A DNA stretch of 35,918 bases from Bacteroidota bacterium (GTDB lineage: Bacteria; Bacteroidota; Bacteroidia; B-17B0; Aurantibacillaceae). The stretch spans positions 1 to 35,918 of the forward strand of contig JAQZBQ010000023.1 in assembly GCA_029237825.1 (NCBI GenBank), given 5' to 3'. Below the pieces are notes generated by a model that was not told where the DNA came from, did not search any database, and was given only the letters and a program-made list of their open reading frames with translations. Within the stretch, counting starts at the first letter, position 1. Each line of letters starts with the position of its first letter. Shown here one piece after another: positions 7,675 to 17,383 of this stretch. The translations under genes and the position numbers were made by a program.

Positions 7675-10600
7675 ATGAATTTAAATTTCCTCTTATTCAC
7701 TTTACTATTACCTGTTTTCATTTCCGCGCAACAATCAACCATTCAGGAACAAAGCAATCATTACAGGAATTTTGCATTCACTAAAGATACCCAATGGGAC
7801 AGTTTGAACTCAGTTGAAAATGGTACCGTTTATCACAACGATTTCATCGGGGCAAAAACCAATTCAACCTGCACACTTAAAAAAAAGGTATATGGCTGGC
7901 ATCCTTACTGGGTTGGATCGGTTTACACGAACTACGATTGGAGTATGTTGAGTGATTTTTGCTATTTCGATTATGCAGTTAGCCCCACAACCGGAAATAA
8001 TACAAACACTTCTTTTGCATGGGCTTCAAGTGCGGCGGTAACAGCAGCCATCAGCAACAGCGTAAATGTGCATTTTTGCGCAACACTTTTTGGGAGCCAC
8101 TCCACTTTTTGGGGTAGCCCATCAGCACAACAAACCTTTATTACCAACGCGATTAACTTATTAAATTCACGGCCGGGAAGTAATGGCATTAATATCGATT
8201 TTGAAGGCATGGGCTCCAGTGACAAAGCTCCATTCGCTTCCTTTATGACCAACTTATGTAACCAGGTACATGCGGCTAATTCAAATTACAAAGTAACTAT
8301 GGCGTTATACGCTGTTGAATGGGGAAGTAACACATTTGACATCGCAGCCTTAAATCCAATCGTTGACAATTTCATCATCATGGGATATGATTATTATTAT
8401 TCGGGCTCAACCACCGCGGGCCCGGAAGCGCCACTTTATAATTTTCAAACTACCTACAATTACACCCTTGCAAAATCCATAACACACTATTTAAATAAAG
8501 GCGTTTCCAAAAATAAACTCCTATTAGGTTTGCCATGGTACGGACGGGAATGGGAAACTGTAGGAGCTACAGCACCATCCAGTACTACCGGAGGATTTAC
8601 CACGTCACGAACGTATAATGCTGTGCGTAATAACCCGGGAACATATTCAGCGGCGAATAAAAAATGGGAAAGTAACAGTTTTGAAAACTATTATTCCTAT
8701 CAAAGTTCAGGCACCTGGCGCCAATGCTGGATTGATGACAACTATACGTATTCCCGGAAATTTGATCTTGTAAACCAACGCGGTATTGGCGGGATTGGAA
8801 TCTGGGCACTAGGTTATGACGATGGCTATTCCGATTTATGGAATCTCATTAACGACAAATTCTCTTCCTGTGCCACTGTTGCGTGCACCGACAGTATCTT
8901 TGATATGGGAGGGCCTGCAAGAAATTATTATGACAGTGAAAATTACATATACACGATTGCACCTACAGGCGCCAGCAAAGTCAACCTGAATTTTAGCTAC
9001 GTTAGAACCGAAGCAAATTATGACACCCTATTTGTTTATGATGGAAGCTCAGCGGCATCTCCAACGCTCGGCGTATATACTGGAACAACCAATACAGCTT
9101 TTACATTAAGTTCTACCACACCTTCGGTTACCATACGTTTTAAATCGGACGGAGGAACGGTTAGTGGCGGATTTAAAGCTGTATATAATTGTGTTCAGGA
9201 TAATGCCATTCCAACAACTCAAATTACCGTGCCTGGCGGATGGATCACGCAAAACTTTACTACTTCTTACACCGATGCAGATAATGCTGGCGGAACAGGA
9301 ATTGAAAAAAGCTTCTACTTACCAAGCTATTACAATGGCATTGAATGGCGCGCCAATGGAAACAGGGGTTTTTTCCAGGACGATTTTACCGGCCCATCGA
9401 TCCATCCCGACTGGACTACTTCGGCTGGCACCTGGAGCGCTACGAGCGGGGCACTACTCCAAACTGATGAGACAAACGCCAATACGAACATCTATGCAAA
9501 CGTAGCGCAAAATTTATCTAACCGTTATTTGTATTGTTTTAAAGGAACAATTAGCGGAGCAAATACTAACCGGCGTGCCGGAATTTATATTGCCTGTGAC
9601 GCACCCTCACAAACTCAGCGCGGTAATAGTTACATGATCTGGTTTCGCCCTGATCAGAGTTCGGTTGAATTTTATAAATCTATTGCCAACTCAATTGGAT
9701 TACCAACTTACTCTGCAGCATGCACCATTGTGCCAGGAACCACTTATGATTATAAAATTTCGTATGATCGAATTACCGGCGAGATAAAAGTTTGGCAAAA
9801 CAATGCATTTGTCGCATCCTGGACCGACACAACTCCTCATGCAAACGGCACAGCTGTATCATTCCGGTCTGGAAACAGTACATTCAAAATTGACGATTTT
9901 AAAATATTCCGTTCAAGAGCGGCAAGCCATACACTACTTGTGGGCGCTACAAATTCAAATGACCTTAGGAATGAAAACCCCGCACCTTCTGTTCCAGCCG
10001 GGAAGATCAGCAGTATCACTAAAGACAACGCGAATAATTTATCTACGATCGCTTCGCAAACTTTAAATATTGATTGGACAAAACCTCAGGGATCTCTCTC
10101 CGTTAAAGATGGGGCAGGAACTGATATTGACACCACTTTTACGGGCACTCAATTAGCAATGAATTACACGGCGGCAAAGGATACAAACTCAGCTGTGAAT
10201 ACTTACTATTATGCCATTGGAACAACAGCTGGTTCTCAAAACATAGTAAGCTGGACAAATAACGCGCTGAACCTCTCTGCAACTAAAACGGGTCTTTCGC
10301 TCATCAATAACCAAAAATACTTTATCATGGTAAAGGCTAAGAACGGTGCCGGACTCATGAGCGATAGCACAATAAGTGATGGTGTTATTTACCTCATGTC
10401 AACTTCGATTGAAGACCAGGCGGCAGCGGCACAAATAGCAATTTATCCCAATCCGGCAAGTGATTACGCTCACATCAGTTTAGTAAGCCAGAACACTGAA
10501 ACATTGAATTACACCTTAATGGATGTGAATGGAAAAAATCTGGAAGAAAAACGTTTTGAAGTAAACAGCGGCGTTAATACACTTGAAATTCCACTGAAGA

Positions 10601-10683
10601 GCCTTCATCTGTCTAAAGGTGTGTACTTCATCAAAATTAAAAGCGAAGAAAAACAATGGGTGAGAAAACTGATCATTGATTAA
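7675..10683 (+). CDS. Secreted multidomain GH18 glycosidase-like protein with T9SS type A sorting domain
   Basis: 1002 residues. Order: signal peptide (1-18, ending FISAQ), GH18 barrel (about 60-395), CUB-like domain (about 402-506), concanavalin-A-like jelly roll (about 566-752), a fibronectin-III-like part, and a C-terminal T9SS type A sorting domain (about 922-1002, starting IAIYPNPASD and ending with GVYFIKI and a basic tail). In the GH18 active-site signature the segment is N170-G-I-N173-I-D175-F-E177: catalytic Glu and the preceding Asp are kept, while the two earlier Asp are Asn. This NIDFE form recalls the YaaH/SleL peptidoglycan-acting GH18 group more than true chitinases. It would be exported by Sec, then T9SS, and attached to the cell surface or released. 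Substrate (chitin, peptidoglycan or another GlcNAc polymer) is not determined. Confidence 0.88.
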   Translation: MNLNFLLFTLLLPVFISAQQSTIQEQSNHYRNFAFTKDTQWDSLNSVENGTVYHNDFIGAKTNSTCTLKKKVYGWHPYWVGSVYTNYDWSMLSDFCYFDYAVSPTTGNNTNTSFAWASSAAVTAAISNSVNVHFCATLFGSHSTFWGSPSAQQTFITNAINLLNSRPGSNGINIDFEGMGSSDKAPFASFMTNLCNQVHAANSNYKVTMALYAVEWGSNTFDIAALNPIVDNFIIMGYDYYYSGSTTAGPEAPLYNFQTTYNYTLAKSITHYLNKGVSKNKLLLGLPWYGREWETVGATAPSSTTGGFTTSRTYNAVRNNPGTYSAANKKWESNSFENYYSYQSSGTWRQCWIDDNYTYSRKFDLVNQRGIGGIGIWALGYDDGYSDLWNLINDKFSSCATVACTDSIFDMGGPARNYYDSENYIYTIAPTGASKVNLNFSYVRTEANYDTLFVYDGSSAASPTLGVYTGTTNTAFTLSSTTPSVTIRFKSDGGTVSGGFKAVYNCVQDNAIPTTQITVPGGWITQNFTTSYTDADNAGGTGIEKSFYLPSYYNGIEWRANGNRGFFQDDFTGPSIHPDWTTSAGTWSATSGALLQTDETNANTNIYANVAQNLSNRYLYCFKGTISGANTNRRAGIYIACDAPSQTQRGNSYMIWFRPDQSSVEFYKSIANSIGLPTYSAACTIVPGTTYDYKISYDRITGEIKVWQNNAFVASWTDTTPHANGTAVSFRSGNSTFKIDDFKIFRSRAASHTLLVGATNSNDLRNENPAPSVPAGKISSITKDNANNLSTIASQTLNIDWTKPQGSLSVKDGAGTDIDTTFTGTQLAMNYTAAKDTNSAVNTYYYAIGTTAGSQNIVSWTNNALNLSATKTGLSLINNQKYFIMVKAKNGAGLMSDSTISDGVIYLMSTSIEDQAAAAQIAIYPNPASDYAHISLVSQNTETLNYTLMDVNGKNLEEKRFEVNSGVNTLEIPLKSLHLSKGVYFIKIKSEEKQWVRKLIID

Positions 10684-10707
10684 TTATATTATTTCCGATC
10701 AGGTTAA

Positions 10708-11787
10708 TTGCCCAAAATCCTCTTCATAGCCGACCACAGATTAAATCGCTCGCCGAGCCAGCGTTACCGTTTCGAACAATACTTGTCATACCTTGAATCG
10801 AAAGGCTGGAGATGGGAATTGTCTGAAATTATTACAGAACAGGATGACAGGATTTTTTATCAGCCCGGTAATTATTTCAAAAAAGCTTTCATTCTATTTA
10901 AATCCATTCTCATTCGTTTCAATGATTTAAGAAGAGCGAAAAATTTCGATGTGATTTTTATTCAGCGTGAAGCATTGTTACTGGGCTCCTCATATTTCGA
11001 AAAACAATTCTTCAAAAAAAATCACGTAGTTTTTGACTTCGATGACAGTATTTGGTTACTGGACACCTCTCCTGAAAACAAGAAGTTTGAATTTCTTAAA
11101 AATCCGGATAAAACGAGGATCAACATTCAACACGCGCACTGCGTTATTGCCGGCAATTCATTTTTAGTAAACTACGCAAAACAGTTTAATCCTAACACGG
11201 TTATTATTCCAACAACAATTGATAGCGATTTTCATGTTCCTAACCCATCATTAAGAAACAAAAAGAAAGTCGTAATTGGCTGGAGCGGAAGCATCACCAC
11301 GATTAAACATTTTGAAATAGCCGTTCCTGCTTTACTAAAAATTCAAAACAGATACCCGGATCAAATAGAAATACATGTTATCGGACAGGGTTCTTATGCT
11401 CATCCAGCAATCAATGTGATAAGTAAAAGTTGGAATGCCAGAACAGAAGTCGACGACTTGAACTGTTTTGATATAGGAATTATGCCTTTGCCCGATGATG
11501 AATGGGTGAAAGGAAAATGTGGTTTAAAAGGATTATCCTATATGGCCTGCGGTGTAGCAACAGTGATGAGCCCTGTTGGTGTTAACACCGAAATCATTAC
11601 ACATGGCGAAAACGGCTTTCTTGCCTCCACGGAAGAAGAATGGGTCGCATGTCTGTCGCAACTGATCGAAAATCCAGATCTTCGGGAAGCTTTTGGGAAG
11701 GCAGGTAGAGAAACGGTAGTTAAAAACTACTCCGTAAATGCTCATAAAGATAGCTATCTTGCCATTTTGAATTCTCTTTTAAAATAG
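10708..11787 (+). CDS. GT4 family glycosyltransferase
   Basis: 359 residues with the GT-B layout of family 4. The N-terminal domain begins PKILFIADHRLNRSPSQRYR. The C-terminal nucleotide-sugar domain contains GWSGS (near residue 191) and the acidic region ending MACGVATVMSPVGVNTEII with a following GENGFLA. The start is TTG at 10708: an in-frame TAA directly precedes it and the N-terminus matches the family, so no ATG is available. It lies 24 bases after the GH18 stop on the same strand without a visible promoter or terminator, so it may be co-transcribed. The sugar and acceptor are unknown; surface polysaccharide synthesis is likely. Confidence 0.87.
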   Translation: MPKILFIADHRLNRSPSQRYRFEQYLSYLESKGWRWELSEIITEQDDRIFYQPGNYFKKAFILFKSILIRFNDLRRAKNFDVIFIQREALLLGSSYFEKQFFKKNHVVFDFDDSIWLLDTSPENKKFEFLKNPDKTRINIQHAHCVIAGNSFLVNYAKQFNPNTVIIPTTIDSDFHVPNPSLRNKKKVVIGWSGSITTIKHFEIAVPALLKIQNRYPDQIEIHVIGQGSYAHPAINVISKSWNARTEVDDLNCFDIGIMPLPDDEWVKGKCGLKGLSYMACGVATVMSPVGVNTEIITHGENGFLASTEEEWVACLSQLIENPDLREAFGKAGRETVVKNYSVNAHKDSYLAILNSLLK

Positions 11788-11900
11788 TAGATTTATCCCT
11801 TGAATTCTGAGATTTAAACTCAAACAAATCATTTTAAATCTAACCAACCACTTAAAGGTTTATCTCAGGTAAAACAAAGTACCTTTTAAAATAATTATAT

Positions 11901-12983
11901 ATGAAAAACACTTCCCTTACTCAAAAGCACATATCATTAGGTGCGAAAATGGTTCCTTTCGCGGGATATAATATGCCGGTATCTTATAGCGGCTTAAACG
12001 ATGAACATGCGACGGTACGCAACGCGGTTGGCGTCTTTGATGTGAGTCACATGGGAGAATTTATTTTAAAAGGCGATAAAGCACTCGATTTAATTCAAAA
12101 AGTTACAAGTAACGACGCGTCTGTTTTAACCGACGGCAAGGCACAATACTCCTGCCTTCCAAACAATGATGGCGGTATCGTAGACGATTTAATTGTATAC
12201 CGGATTGACGAAAAAACGTACCTGCTGGTTGTAAATGCCTCAAATATTGAAAAAGACTGGAACTGGATTTCAAGTCACAATACATTCGGTGTGGAAATGA
12301 AAAACATTTCTGAAGAAACGTCTTTACTTGCTGTTCAGGGACCAAAAGCTTCCGAGACACTTCAAAAACTTACCGATGTGAAATTAGCGGATATTCCGTA
12401 TTACTCTTTTGCGAAAGGAAAATTCAATGGTATTGAAAGCGTGATTATTTCTAATACCGGATATACGGGCGCTGGAGGATTTGAACTATACTTTAAAAAC
12501 GAAGACGCTGAACAAATCTGGGATGCTATTTTTGAAGCAGGAAAGGAATTTGGCATTAAACCAATTGGCTTAGGCGCCCGCGACACTTTACGTTTGGAAA
12601 TGGGTTTCTGCCTCTATGGCAACGATATCGACGATACAACATCGCCTATTGAGGCGGGCTTAGGCTGGATCACAAAATTTACCAAAGACTTTACAAACCG
12701 CCAGGCAATCGAGAAACAAAAAACCGAAGGTGTTTCTAAAAAATTAGTTGGATTTGAAATGATTGACAGAGGCATACCTCGTCATGATTACCCTATTGCT
12801 GATGCTAACGGCACCATAATTGGGAAAGTAACTTCCGGAACACAATCGCCAACGCTAAATAAAGCGATAGGAATGGGTTATGTACAAAAAGACTTCGCAA
12901 AAGCAGATACAGAAATATTCGTTATGATCAGAGATAAAGCAATTAAAGCGAAAGTGTGTAAAATACCGTTTTTGAAAAAATAG
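11901..12983 (+). CDS. gcvT: Glycine cleavage system T protein (aminomethyltransferase)
   Basis: 360 residues, full length for GcvT. It takes the aminomethyl group from lipoyl GcvH to tetrahydrofolate, releasing ammonia and methylene-THF. Typical segments are [50 protein letters not shown] and the C-terminal [12 protein letters not shown]. gcvH and gcvP are not in the window, as often seen in this phylum where the genes are scattered. The 113-base region before it is AT-rich and shows no glycine riboswitch that I can recognise; a weak -7-like TACCTTTT is near 11878. Confidence 0.95.
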   Translation: MKNTSLTQKHISLGAKMVPFAGYNMPVSYSGLNDEHATVRNAVGVFDVSHMGEFILKGDKALDLIQKVTSNDASVLTDGKAQYSCLPNNDGGIVDDLIVYRIDEKTYLLVVNASNIEKDWNWISSHNTFGVEMKNISEETSLLAVQGPKASETLQKLTDVKLADIPYYSFAKGKFNGIESVIISNTGYTGAGGFELYFKNEDAEQIWDAIFEAGKEFGIKPIGLGARDTLRLEMGFCLYGNDIDDTTSPIEAGLGWITKFTKDFTNRQAIEKQKTEGVSKKLVGFEMIDRGIPRHDYPIADANGTIIGKVTSGTQSPTLNKAIGMGYVQKDFAKADTEIFVMIRDKAIKAKVCKIPFLKK

Positions 12984-13033
12984 TCCTTGTTTCGATAACA
13001 ATCGGCACTGCTCAAAATGCAAAAATAAATACA

Positions 13034-13741
13034 ATGAATATAGAAGTTTGTTATACTCCGCAAGCCTACCATCTGTTTCATAAACAAGAGGCCATTGTGG
13101 TTGTAATAGATGTTTTCAGGGCAACCTCAGCTATAGTGACGGCGTTTTATAACGGGGTTAGCAAAATGATTCCGGTAGCTACAGTTGAAGAAGCAATGGA
13201 ATATCAGCGGAACGGATACCTGGCCGCAGCTGAGCGGAACGGGGAAATGATTGAAGGTTTTGAATTAGGCAACAGTCCCTTTGGCTATATGAATAATAAA
13301 GTGAAGGGAAAAACCATCGCAATCTCTACCACCAACGGTACTCAAGCCATTGAGGCAAGCCGTCACGCTTCAAAAATATTGATCGGAAGTTTTTTAAACC
13401 TTGATATTTTATGCGAATACCTCACTGCTCAGAAAAAAGATGTGATATTGGTTTGCGCCGGTTGGAAAAACAAATTTAATCTGGAGGATACAATTTTCGC
13501 GGGTGCTGTGGTTCATAAACTCATTAACGAATCCGGTTTTCAAACCACCTGCGACTCCGCCATTGCATCAAACCATTTGTATTCCCTAGCCAAGAACGAT
13601 CTTTACGCATTCCTTTCAAATTCCTCACACCGAAACCGGTTGGCGAAACTCGACCTTGAACGTGATATTCAGTATTGCCTTACACCTAATCAGTGTCCGG
13701 TAATACCCGTAATGGCCGGAAAGTATCTAGTTAAGCTATAA
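13034..13741 (+). CDS. comB: 2-phosphosulfolactate phosphatase family protein (ComB)
   Basis: 235 residues of the ComB family. The family reaction is hydrolysis of 2-phosphosulfolactate to sulfolactate, a step of coenzyme M synthesis in methanogens. Conserved segments are VVVIDVFRATSAIVTAF, ISTTNGTQAIEAS and CAGWKNKFNLEDTIFAGA. Bacteria without coenzyme M often carry it; a role in sulfonate metabolism (for example toward sulfonolipids made by some Bacteroidota) is possible but not shown here. It follows gcvT by 50 bases and precedes a membrane-protein gene by 31, so the three may form one transcript. Confidence 0.9.
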   Translation: MNIEVCYTPQAYHLFHKQEAIVVVIDVFRATSAIVTAFYNGVSKMIPVATVEEAMEYQRNGYLAAAERNGEMIEGFELGNSPFGYMNNKVKGKTIAISTTNGTQAIEASRHASKILIGSFLNLDILCEYLTAQKKDVILVCAGWKNKFNLEDTIFAGAVVHKLINESGFQTTCDSAIASNHLYSLAKNDLYAFLSNSSHRNRLAKLDLERDIQYCLTPNQCPVIPVMAGKYLVKL

Positions 13742-13772
13742 TAAACGAATTGCCCGGTTAATCACACGTTAG

Positions 13773-14321
13773 ATGGAAAACATTCAAACCCTTGGAAAGC
13801 GAAGTTCGCTATTAATCAAAGACCAGGTTTACAGTCTGGTTATTCTGCCAACCGCAGAAAAAAAGAAAGTGGGATTTCTCTTTCTGTGGCTTTTTGCCTG
13901 GTCGGTAAGCGGGATGATTGTATTGGTTAATTACTTTACACTCACCAATCCTAATACCAAACTGGTAATCATCATGTGGCTTGCTTTTTGGGCCTATTTT
14001 GAATTCAAGATCATCCGTGTGTATTTATGGAAACGTTTTGGAAAAGAAAAATTATGGATTAAGAACGGTACACTTTATTACCAACAAGATATAAATGGAA
14101 GAGGGAAAGTAAAAGAATTTGACACAAACCTTGTTTCGGGTGTAAAACTGATTCCTTTAACTCCGGGCAGCATTGCTGATACGTTTAGCCAGACGTTTTG
14201 GGTGAAGGGTGGCGAACGCATTGCATTTGAATGCCAGGGAAAGATGATACGGTTTGGCATGCAATTAGAAGATGACGAAGCCGCTAAAATTATCGCTTCC
14301 CTGCAGAAGTTTTTAAAGTAA
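13773..14321 (+). CDS. Two-helix membrane protein of unknown function
   Basis: 182 residues. Two hydrophobic segments (about 33-53 and 63-83) are followed by a soluble C-terminal part (about 90-182) rich in beta strands, starting LWIKNGTLYYQQDI. The layout resembles small PH-like-domain membrane proteins, but I do not recognise the family. The gene is on the same strand as comB with a 31-base gap and is convergent with the pseudouridine synthase gene, 55 bases apart, with no clear terminator between them. Confidence 0.7.
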   Translation: MENIQTLGKRSSLLIKDQVYSLVILPTAEKKKVGFLFLWLFAWSVSGMIVLVNYFTLTNPNTKLVIIMWLAFWAYFEFKIIRVYLWKRFGKEKLWIKNGTLYYQQDINGRGKVKEFDTNLVSGVKLIPLTPGSIADTFSQTFWVKGGERIAFECQGKMIRFGMQLEDDEAAKIIASLQKFLK

Positions 14322-14376
14322 CATTCGCTATGGACTGAAGCATCCACCTCATGCGTAAAATTATATGGATTAAAAC

Positions 14377-14988
14377 CTATTCTTTCCAGTTATCAATCTT
14401 CAATTTCCTGAAAAATTCTTCTTCTTCAACTTCTTTCACGGCACCTGGCGGTAGATCACCTAATTCCATATCTTCAATAGAAATCCGGATTAATCGTTTG
14501 CAATGATGGTAAACCGAAGAAACCATTTTCCGTATCTGGTGATACTTTCCTTCTGTTAATGTGATTAGGAGCCATGAGTGCGGCAAATCTTCCCGAAATT
14601 CATGCCCTCGCTTCGGCAAATTCATAGGTTTTTCCACAATCTGAACCTCGCAGGGAGCAGTGGTGTAATAACCGCCTCCTTTTACCCGAATGGTAATGCC
14701 GGTTTGTAACTCTAACAAGCGTTCAGGTGTTACCACCTTTTCCACCTGAACCAGGTAGGTGCGTTTATGAGGTGTTTCACTTTCAAATAACAATTTGGTA
14801 ACCCGTTTGTTTGTAGTGAGAAGCAGTAATCCTTCCGAATTATTGTCGAGCCGGCCAATGGCGTGAGTACCTTCCGGGAAATTGAAGTCGAGGTCTCCCA
14901 ATAAATTTACTTTATCAGGGCTCACAAATTGTGAAACCATTTTGTATGGCTTATTTATAATAAAGTAACGGTTAGGGCCTGCGCTCAT
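14377..14988 (-). CDS. rluE: rRNA pseudouridine synthase, RluE/RsuA type
   Basis: 203 residues. It isomerises a uridine in rRNA to pseudouridine; RluE of E. coli modifies 23S rRNA U2457. The catalytic signature GRLDNNSEG has the nucleophile at D48, and the second conserved motif TEGKYHQIRKM is present. There is no N-terminal S4 domain, which favours RluE over RsuA or RluB/F. The exact target base is inferred from family only. Its 5' end overlaps the 3' end of the upstream GT2-DUF2062 gene by 17 bases, so translation is probably coupled. Confidence 0.87.
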   Translation of the reverse strand: MSAGPNRYFIINKPYKMVSQFVSPDKVNLLGDLDFNFPEGTHAIGRLDNNSEGLLLLTTNKRVTKLLFESETPHKRTYLVQVEKVVTPERLLELQTGITIRVKGGGYYTTAPCEVQIVEKPMNLPKRGHEFREDLPHSWLLITLTEGKYHQIRKMVSSVYHHCKRLIRISIEDMELGDLPPGAVKEVEEEEFFRKLKIDNWKE

Positions 14989-16180
14989 GAACTGAATCCT
15001 TATATCCGAACAACTTTAAAAGCGCCCAGGTTACTAAAAAGCCGGCCAAACCGGCTATAATGGATAGAATGGTAGCACCGATATAATACACGTACAAATT
15101 GCTGAGCGTTTCTACAGTAAGGAGGTTATTAAAATCGAGGTTAACTTTTTTATTGAGAACAAATTCGCCCGTTTTAATGCTTGCATACAATACAAATGGT
15201 ATTAGCGGTGGGACAGAAATCTGCGCTGATAAACCCACAATGACTTTGTTAAGCTTAAAAAAAACGGCTGTGAAAATGGCAAGTGCAAACTGAAATCCCC
15301 AGATAGGAACAATCCCAAAAAATAAACCCACGCCAACCGATAATGCTTTTGTCTTAGACGTTTCATGAGAAGCGATCACTTCTTTGCGCCATGCATTTTT
15401 CAAATTCCGGAAATTTACACTTCGCAAAATCATAACCGGACGCCAGAACAGGGCTGCTAATACTACCAGGTAAGTATTTAAGAAACTGATGCGTGTACTA
15501 TCCCGACTCGGGATAAAATGAGATACGCGTTCTCCCTGTGGCGCATAGTAAACATTCACCGGTACTGAAATAACCGGAATTCCTCTCCACGCAGCTTTTA
15601 CAATTACTTCAATCTCCAATTCGAACTTCGTTGTAAATAACCAGATCTTTTTTAAACGTTGAACCGGATATAATCGGAAACCGCTCTGTGTATCAGGCAG
15701 ACTGATGCCGGTTTCTGCCCAAAACCAGAAGTTGCTGAATTTATTACCAAAGGTGCTTTTATTAGGAACATTATCTACCGTCATGTTTCTTGCGCCGATG
15801 ATAAGGCTCCCGGGTTTTTCTTCAACCTTATTTAGAAATAAAATAAAATCTTTGGGAAAATGCTGCCCGTCACTGTCGATACTGATCACGTAGGTAAATC
15901 CGAGATGAACGGCTTTTGAAAAACCATTCCGAAGCGCCATGCCTTTTCCTTTATTTACACCATGATCTACCACATGAACTGAAGGGTAGCGTGAAAGAAT
16001 GGATGCGGTATTGTCTGTACAACCATCGTTAATCACTATCACATCATCACAGTATTCCAGTGTTGACTGAATGACTGCCTCAATGGTTTTAGCGTTATTA
16101 TAGGTTGGAATTATCACACAACATTTCAGTTGTCTGAATTTCTCCTTTACGTAGGCTTTATGGGCAGCTGTCTCCTCCAT
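14972..16180 (-). CDS. GT2 glycosyltransferase fused to a DUF2062 membrane domain
   Basis: 402 residues. The first half (about 19-240) is a family 2 glycosyltransferase of the dolichol-phosphate mannose synthase type, with CVIIPTYNN, VINDGCTDN and the metal-binding SIDSDGQH. The second half is a DUF2062 domain with several hydrophobic segments (about 280-395, including GLFFGIVPIWGFQ and SAQISVPPLIPFVLY). It probably transfers a sugar to a lipid carrier at the inner membrane. It is the first gene of a two-gene unit with the pseudouridine synthase. A -7 box lies very close to the ATG, suggesting an almost leaderless transcript. Confidence 0.88.
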   Translation of the reverse strand: MEETAAHKAYVKEKFRQLKCCVIIPTYNNAKTIEAVIQSTLEYCDDVIVINDGCTDNTASILSRYPSVHVVDHGVNKGKGMALRNGFSKAVHLGFTYVISIDSDGQHFPKDFILFLNKVEEKPGSLIIGARNMTVDNVPNKSTFGNKFSNFWFWAETGISLPDTQSGFRLYPVQRLKKIWLFTTKFELEIEVIVKAAWRGIPVISVPVNVYYAPQGERVSHFIPSRDSTRISFLNTYLVVLAALFWRPVMILRSVNFRNLKNAWRKEVIASHETSKTKALSVGVGLFFGIVPIWGFQFALAIFTAVFFKLNKVIVGLSAQISVPPLIPFVLYASIKTGEFVLNKKVNLDFNNLLTVETLSNLYVYYIGATILSIIAGLAGFLVTWALLKLFGYKDSVHERRP

Positions 16181-16190
16181 TTATACGGGG

Positions 16191-16198
16191 CAAAAATA
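16191..16198 (-). promoter_or_regulatory. -7 promoter box for the GT2-DUF2062 gene
   Basis: TATTTTTG on the minus strand matches TAnnTTTG, 10 bases before the ATG at 16180. No -33 TTTG is evident, and the short distance makes this less sure than the others. Confidence 0.35.
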
Positions 16199-16234
16199 AT
16201 TAAATAAAATTTGGAAAAGCTGTCTGATGCTAAC

Positions 16235-16261
16235 AAAAAAAGGCCATCTAACAGACGGCCT
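16235..16261 (-). terminator. Intrinsic terminator after the small secreted-protein gene
   Basis: On the minus strand AGGCCGTC, loop TGTTA, GATGGCCT (8 bp with one G-U pair), then T7. The wobble pair exists only on the minus strand (it would be an A-C mismatch on the plus strand), which supports the orientation. It sits 20 bases after the stop at 16281. Confidence 0.85.
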
Positions 16262-16280
16262 CAAATATTAAAACAACTCT

Positions 16281-17066
16281 TTATTTCTTTTTATCGAATT
16301 CGGTGACCTGGTTGTCGTAACACAAATAATACTTTCCTTTTGAAAGGTTGGTTATATCAGTGTCTTTCCCAAATCCCTTTTTCACAACCGTTCCAAAAGC
16401 GTCATACACTTCATAGGCTGTTTCGTCTGTGTACTGAATGGCTTTATGATCTTTGGTAATCATAAAAGTTGGTCTATTTGATCCGGAATTAATAATAACA
16501 GGAGTTGATACTTTTGGTGTAGCTCCTAACCCAACCTGTTTTATCCTAAACTTATTTTCACCGCTATGGGTGGCAATCTGAAAAGAATAATCATGGCTGT
16601 CAGGATTTCCTACACCCTGTACTTCACCAACATAAACCCATTTATTCCATTTAAATTGTTCAATCACATAAGGGAGCGAACCGTTTTCATTTTTTGCAGT
16701 CCATTTTAAAATCCCTGAAGCATTAATGTTCATACTCACCACTTCAAATGTTGGGCGGGGCTTTAATACCTCTGGATTTAATACCACGGGCACACAATCA
16801 CTTTTGTGACTAATTTCAATAACAACCTTTTGGCCTGGTTTAATATTCATTGACGTTAAATCAATTTCAAAAGCAGAGGAATTCACTTCGTCGGTTGTAA
16901 TTTTACCATTTACCTTGATTTCAGTTGCGCAAAAACCTACACCATTGGCGCCAAATGCATTTTGTATAAACAGGTTTTTATTTTGAAATTTTCCTTCCAA
17001 AACCAACACACCTGCTTGGGTGTAAACGGAAAATGTCAGGAATAAAATAAAAAGTAAATTTTTCAT
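16281..17066 (-). CDS. Secreted protein with atypical C-terminal sorting-like tail
   Basis: 261 residues from the ATG at 17066. A longer frame from TTG at 17075 is possible, but MKNLLFILFLTFSVYTQA is a standard signal peptide start. The mature part seems to hold a beta-rich N-terminal half with two cysteines (near 46 and 90 of the longer frame) and a second beta domain. The last about 70 residues (YEVYDAFGTVVKKGFGKDT, LSKGKYYLCYDN) follow the layout of T9SS type A sorting domains but lack the usual start with Pro-Asn-Pro, so T9SS export is uncertain. It ends with a good terminator. No known function. Confidence 0.7.
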   Translation of the reverse strand: MKNLLFILFLTFSVYTQAGVLVLEGKFQNKNLFIQNAFGANGVGFCATEIKVNGKITTDEVNSSAFEIDLTSMNIKPGQKVVIEISHKSDCVPVVLNPEVLKPRPTFEVVSMNINASGILKWTAKNENGSLPYVIEQFKWNKWVYVGEVQGVGNPDSHDYSFQIATHSGENKFRIKQVGLGATPKVSTPVIINSGSNRPTFMITKDHKAIQYTDETAYEVYDAFGTVVKKGFGKDTDITNLSKGKYYLCYDNQVTEFDKKK

Positions 17067-17146
17067 TGCAATCAAATCAATTTGTTATTTGGTTGAGTAA
17101 GGTGCGTAAATCGCTGAGTAAATGTATAAAAAAAAAGGATTCAAAG

Positions 17147-17335
17147 TTAATGCGGACGCATTTTAACATATAAAATCATCAGGATGAGAATAACCATGGT
17201 TATGATCAGGATTTTGGAGGCACCTTTAAAATGTATTTTATTTGTAAAACTGTCTTTTCTGTAAGACCAGAACATCGCTACAACAAATACAATAAAAAAT
17301 CCAAGAGCAAAGACTATTTTTCCGGTTGTCAACAT
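17147..17335 (-). CDS. Small two-helix membrane protein
   Basis: 62 residues with two hydrophobic segments (about 7-25 and 41-58) separated by a basic loop (YRKDSFTNKIHFKG). The composition and the lysine-containing tail fit a real short membrane protein. I recall similar small proteins with a Tyr-Arg-Lys-Asp and Lys-Ile-His-x-Lys-Gly loop in flavobacteria, with no known function. It is divergent from the WG-repeat gene, with only 48 bases between the two start codons. Confidence 0.7.
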   Translation of the reverse strand: MLTTGKIVFALGFFIVFVVAMFWSYRKDSFTNKIHFKGASKILIITMVILILMILYVKMRPH

Positions 17336-17383
17336 CTTTTTAAAGCAAATTGAAGGCGCAATTTATACTTTTACCCCTGATTG

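Noticed and set aside
11788-11900. Possible glycine riboswitch before gcvT
   Set aside because: The 113 bases are AT-rich and show no conserved aptamer core or paired helices that I can recognise.
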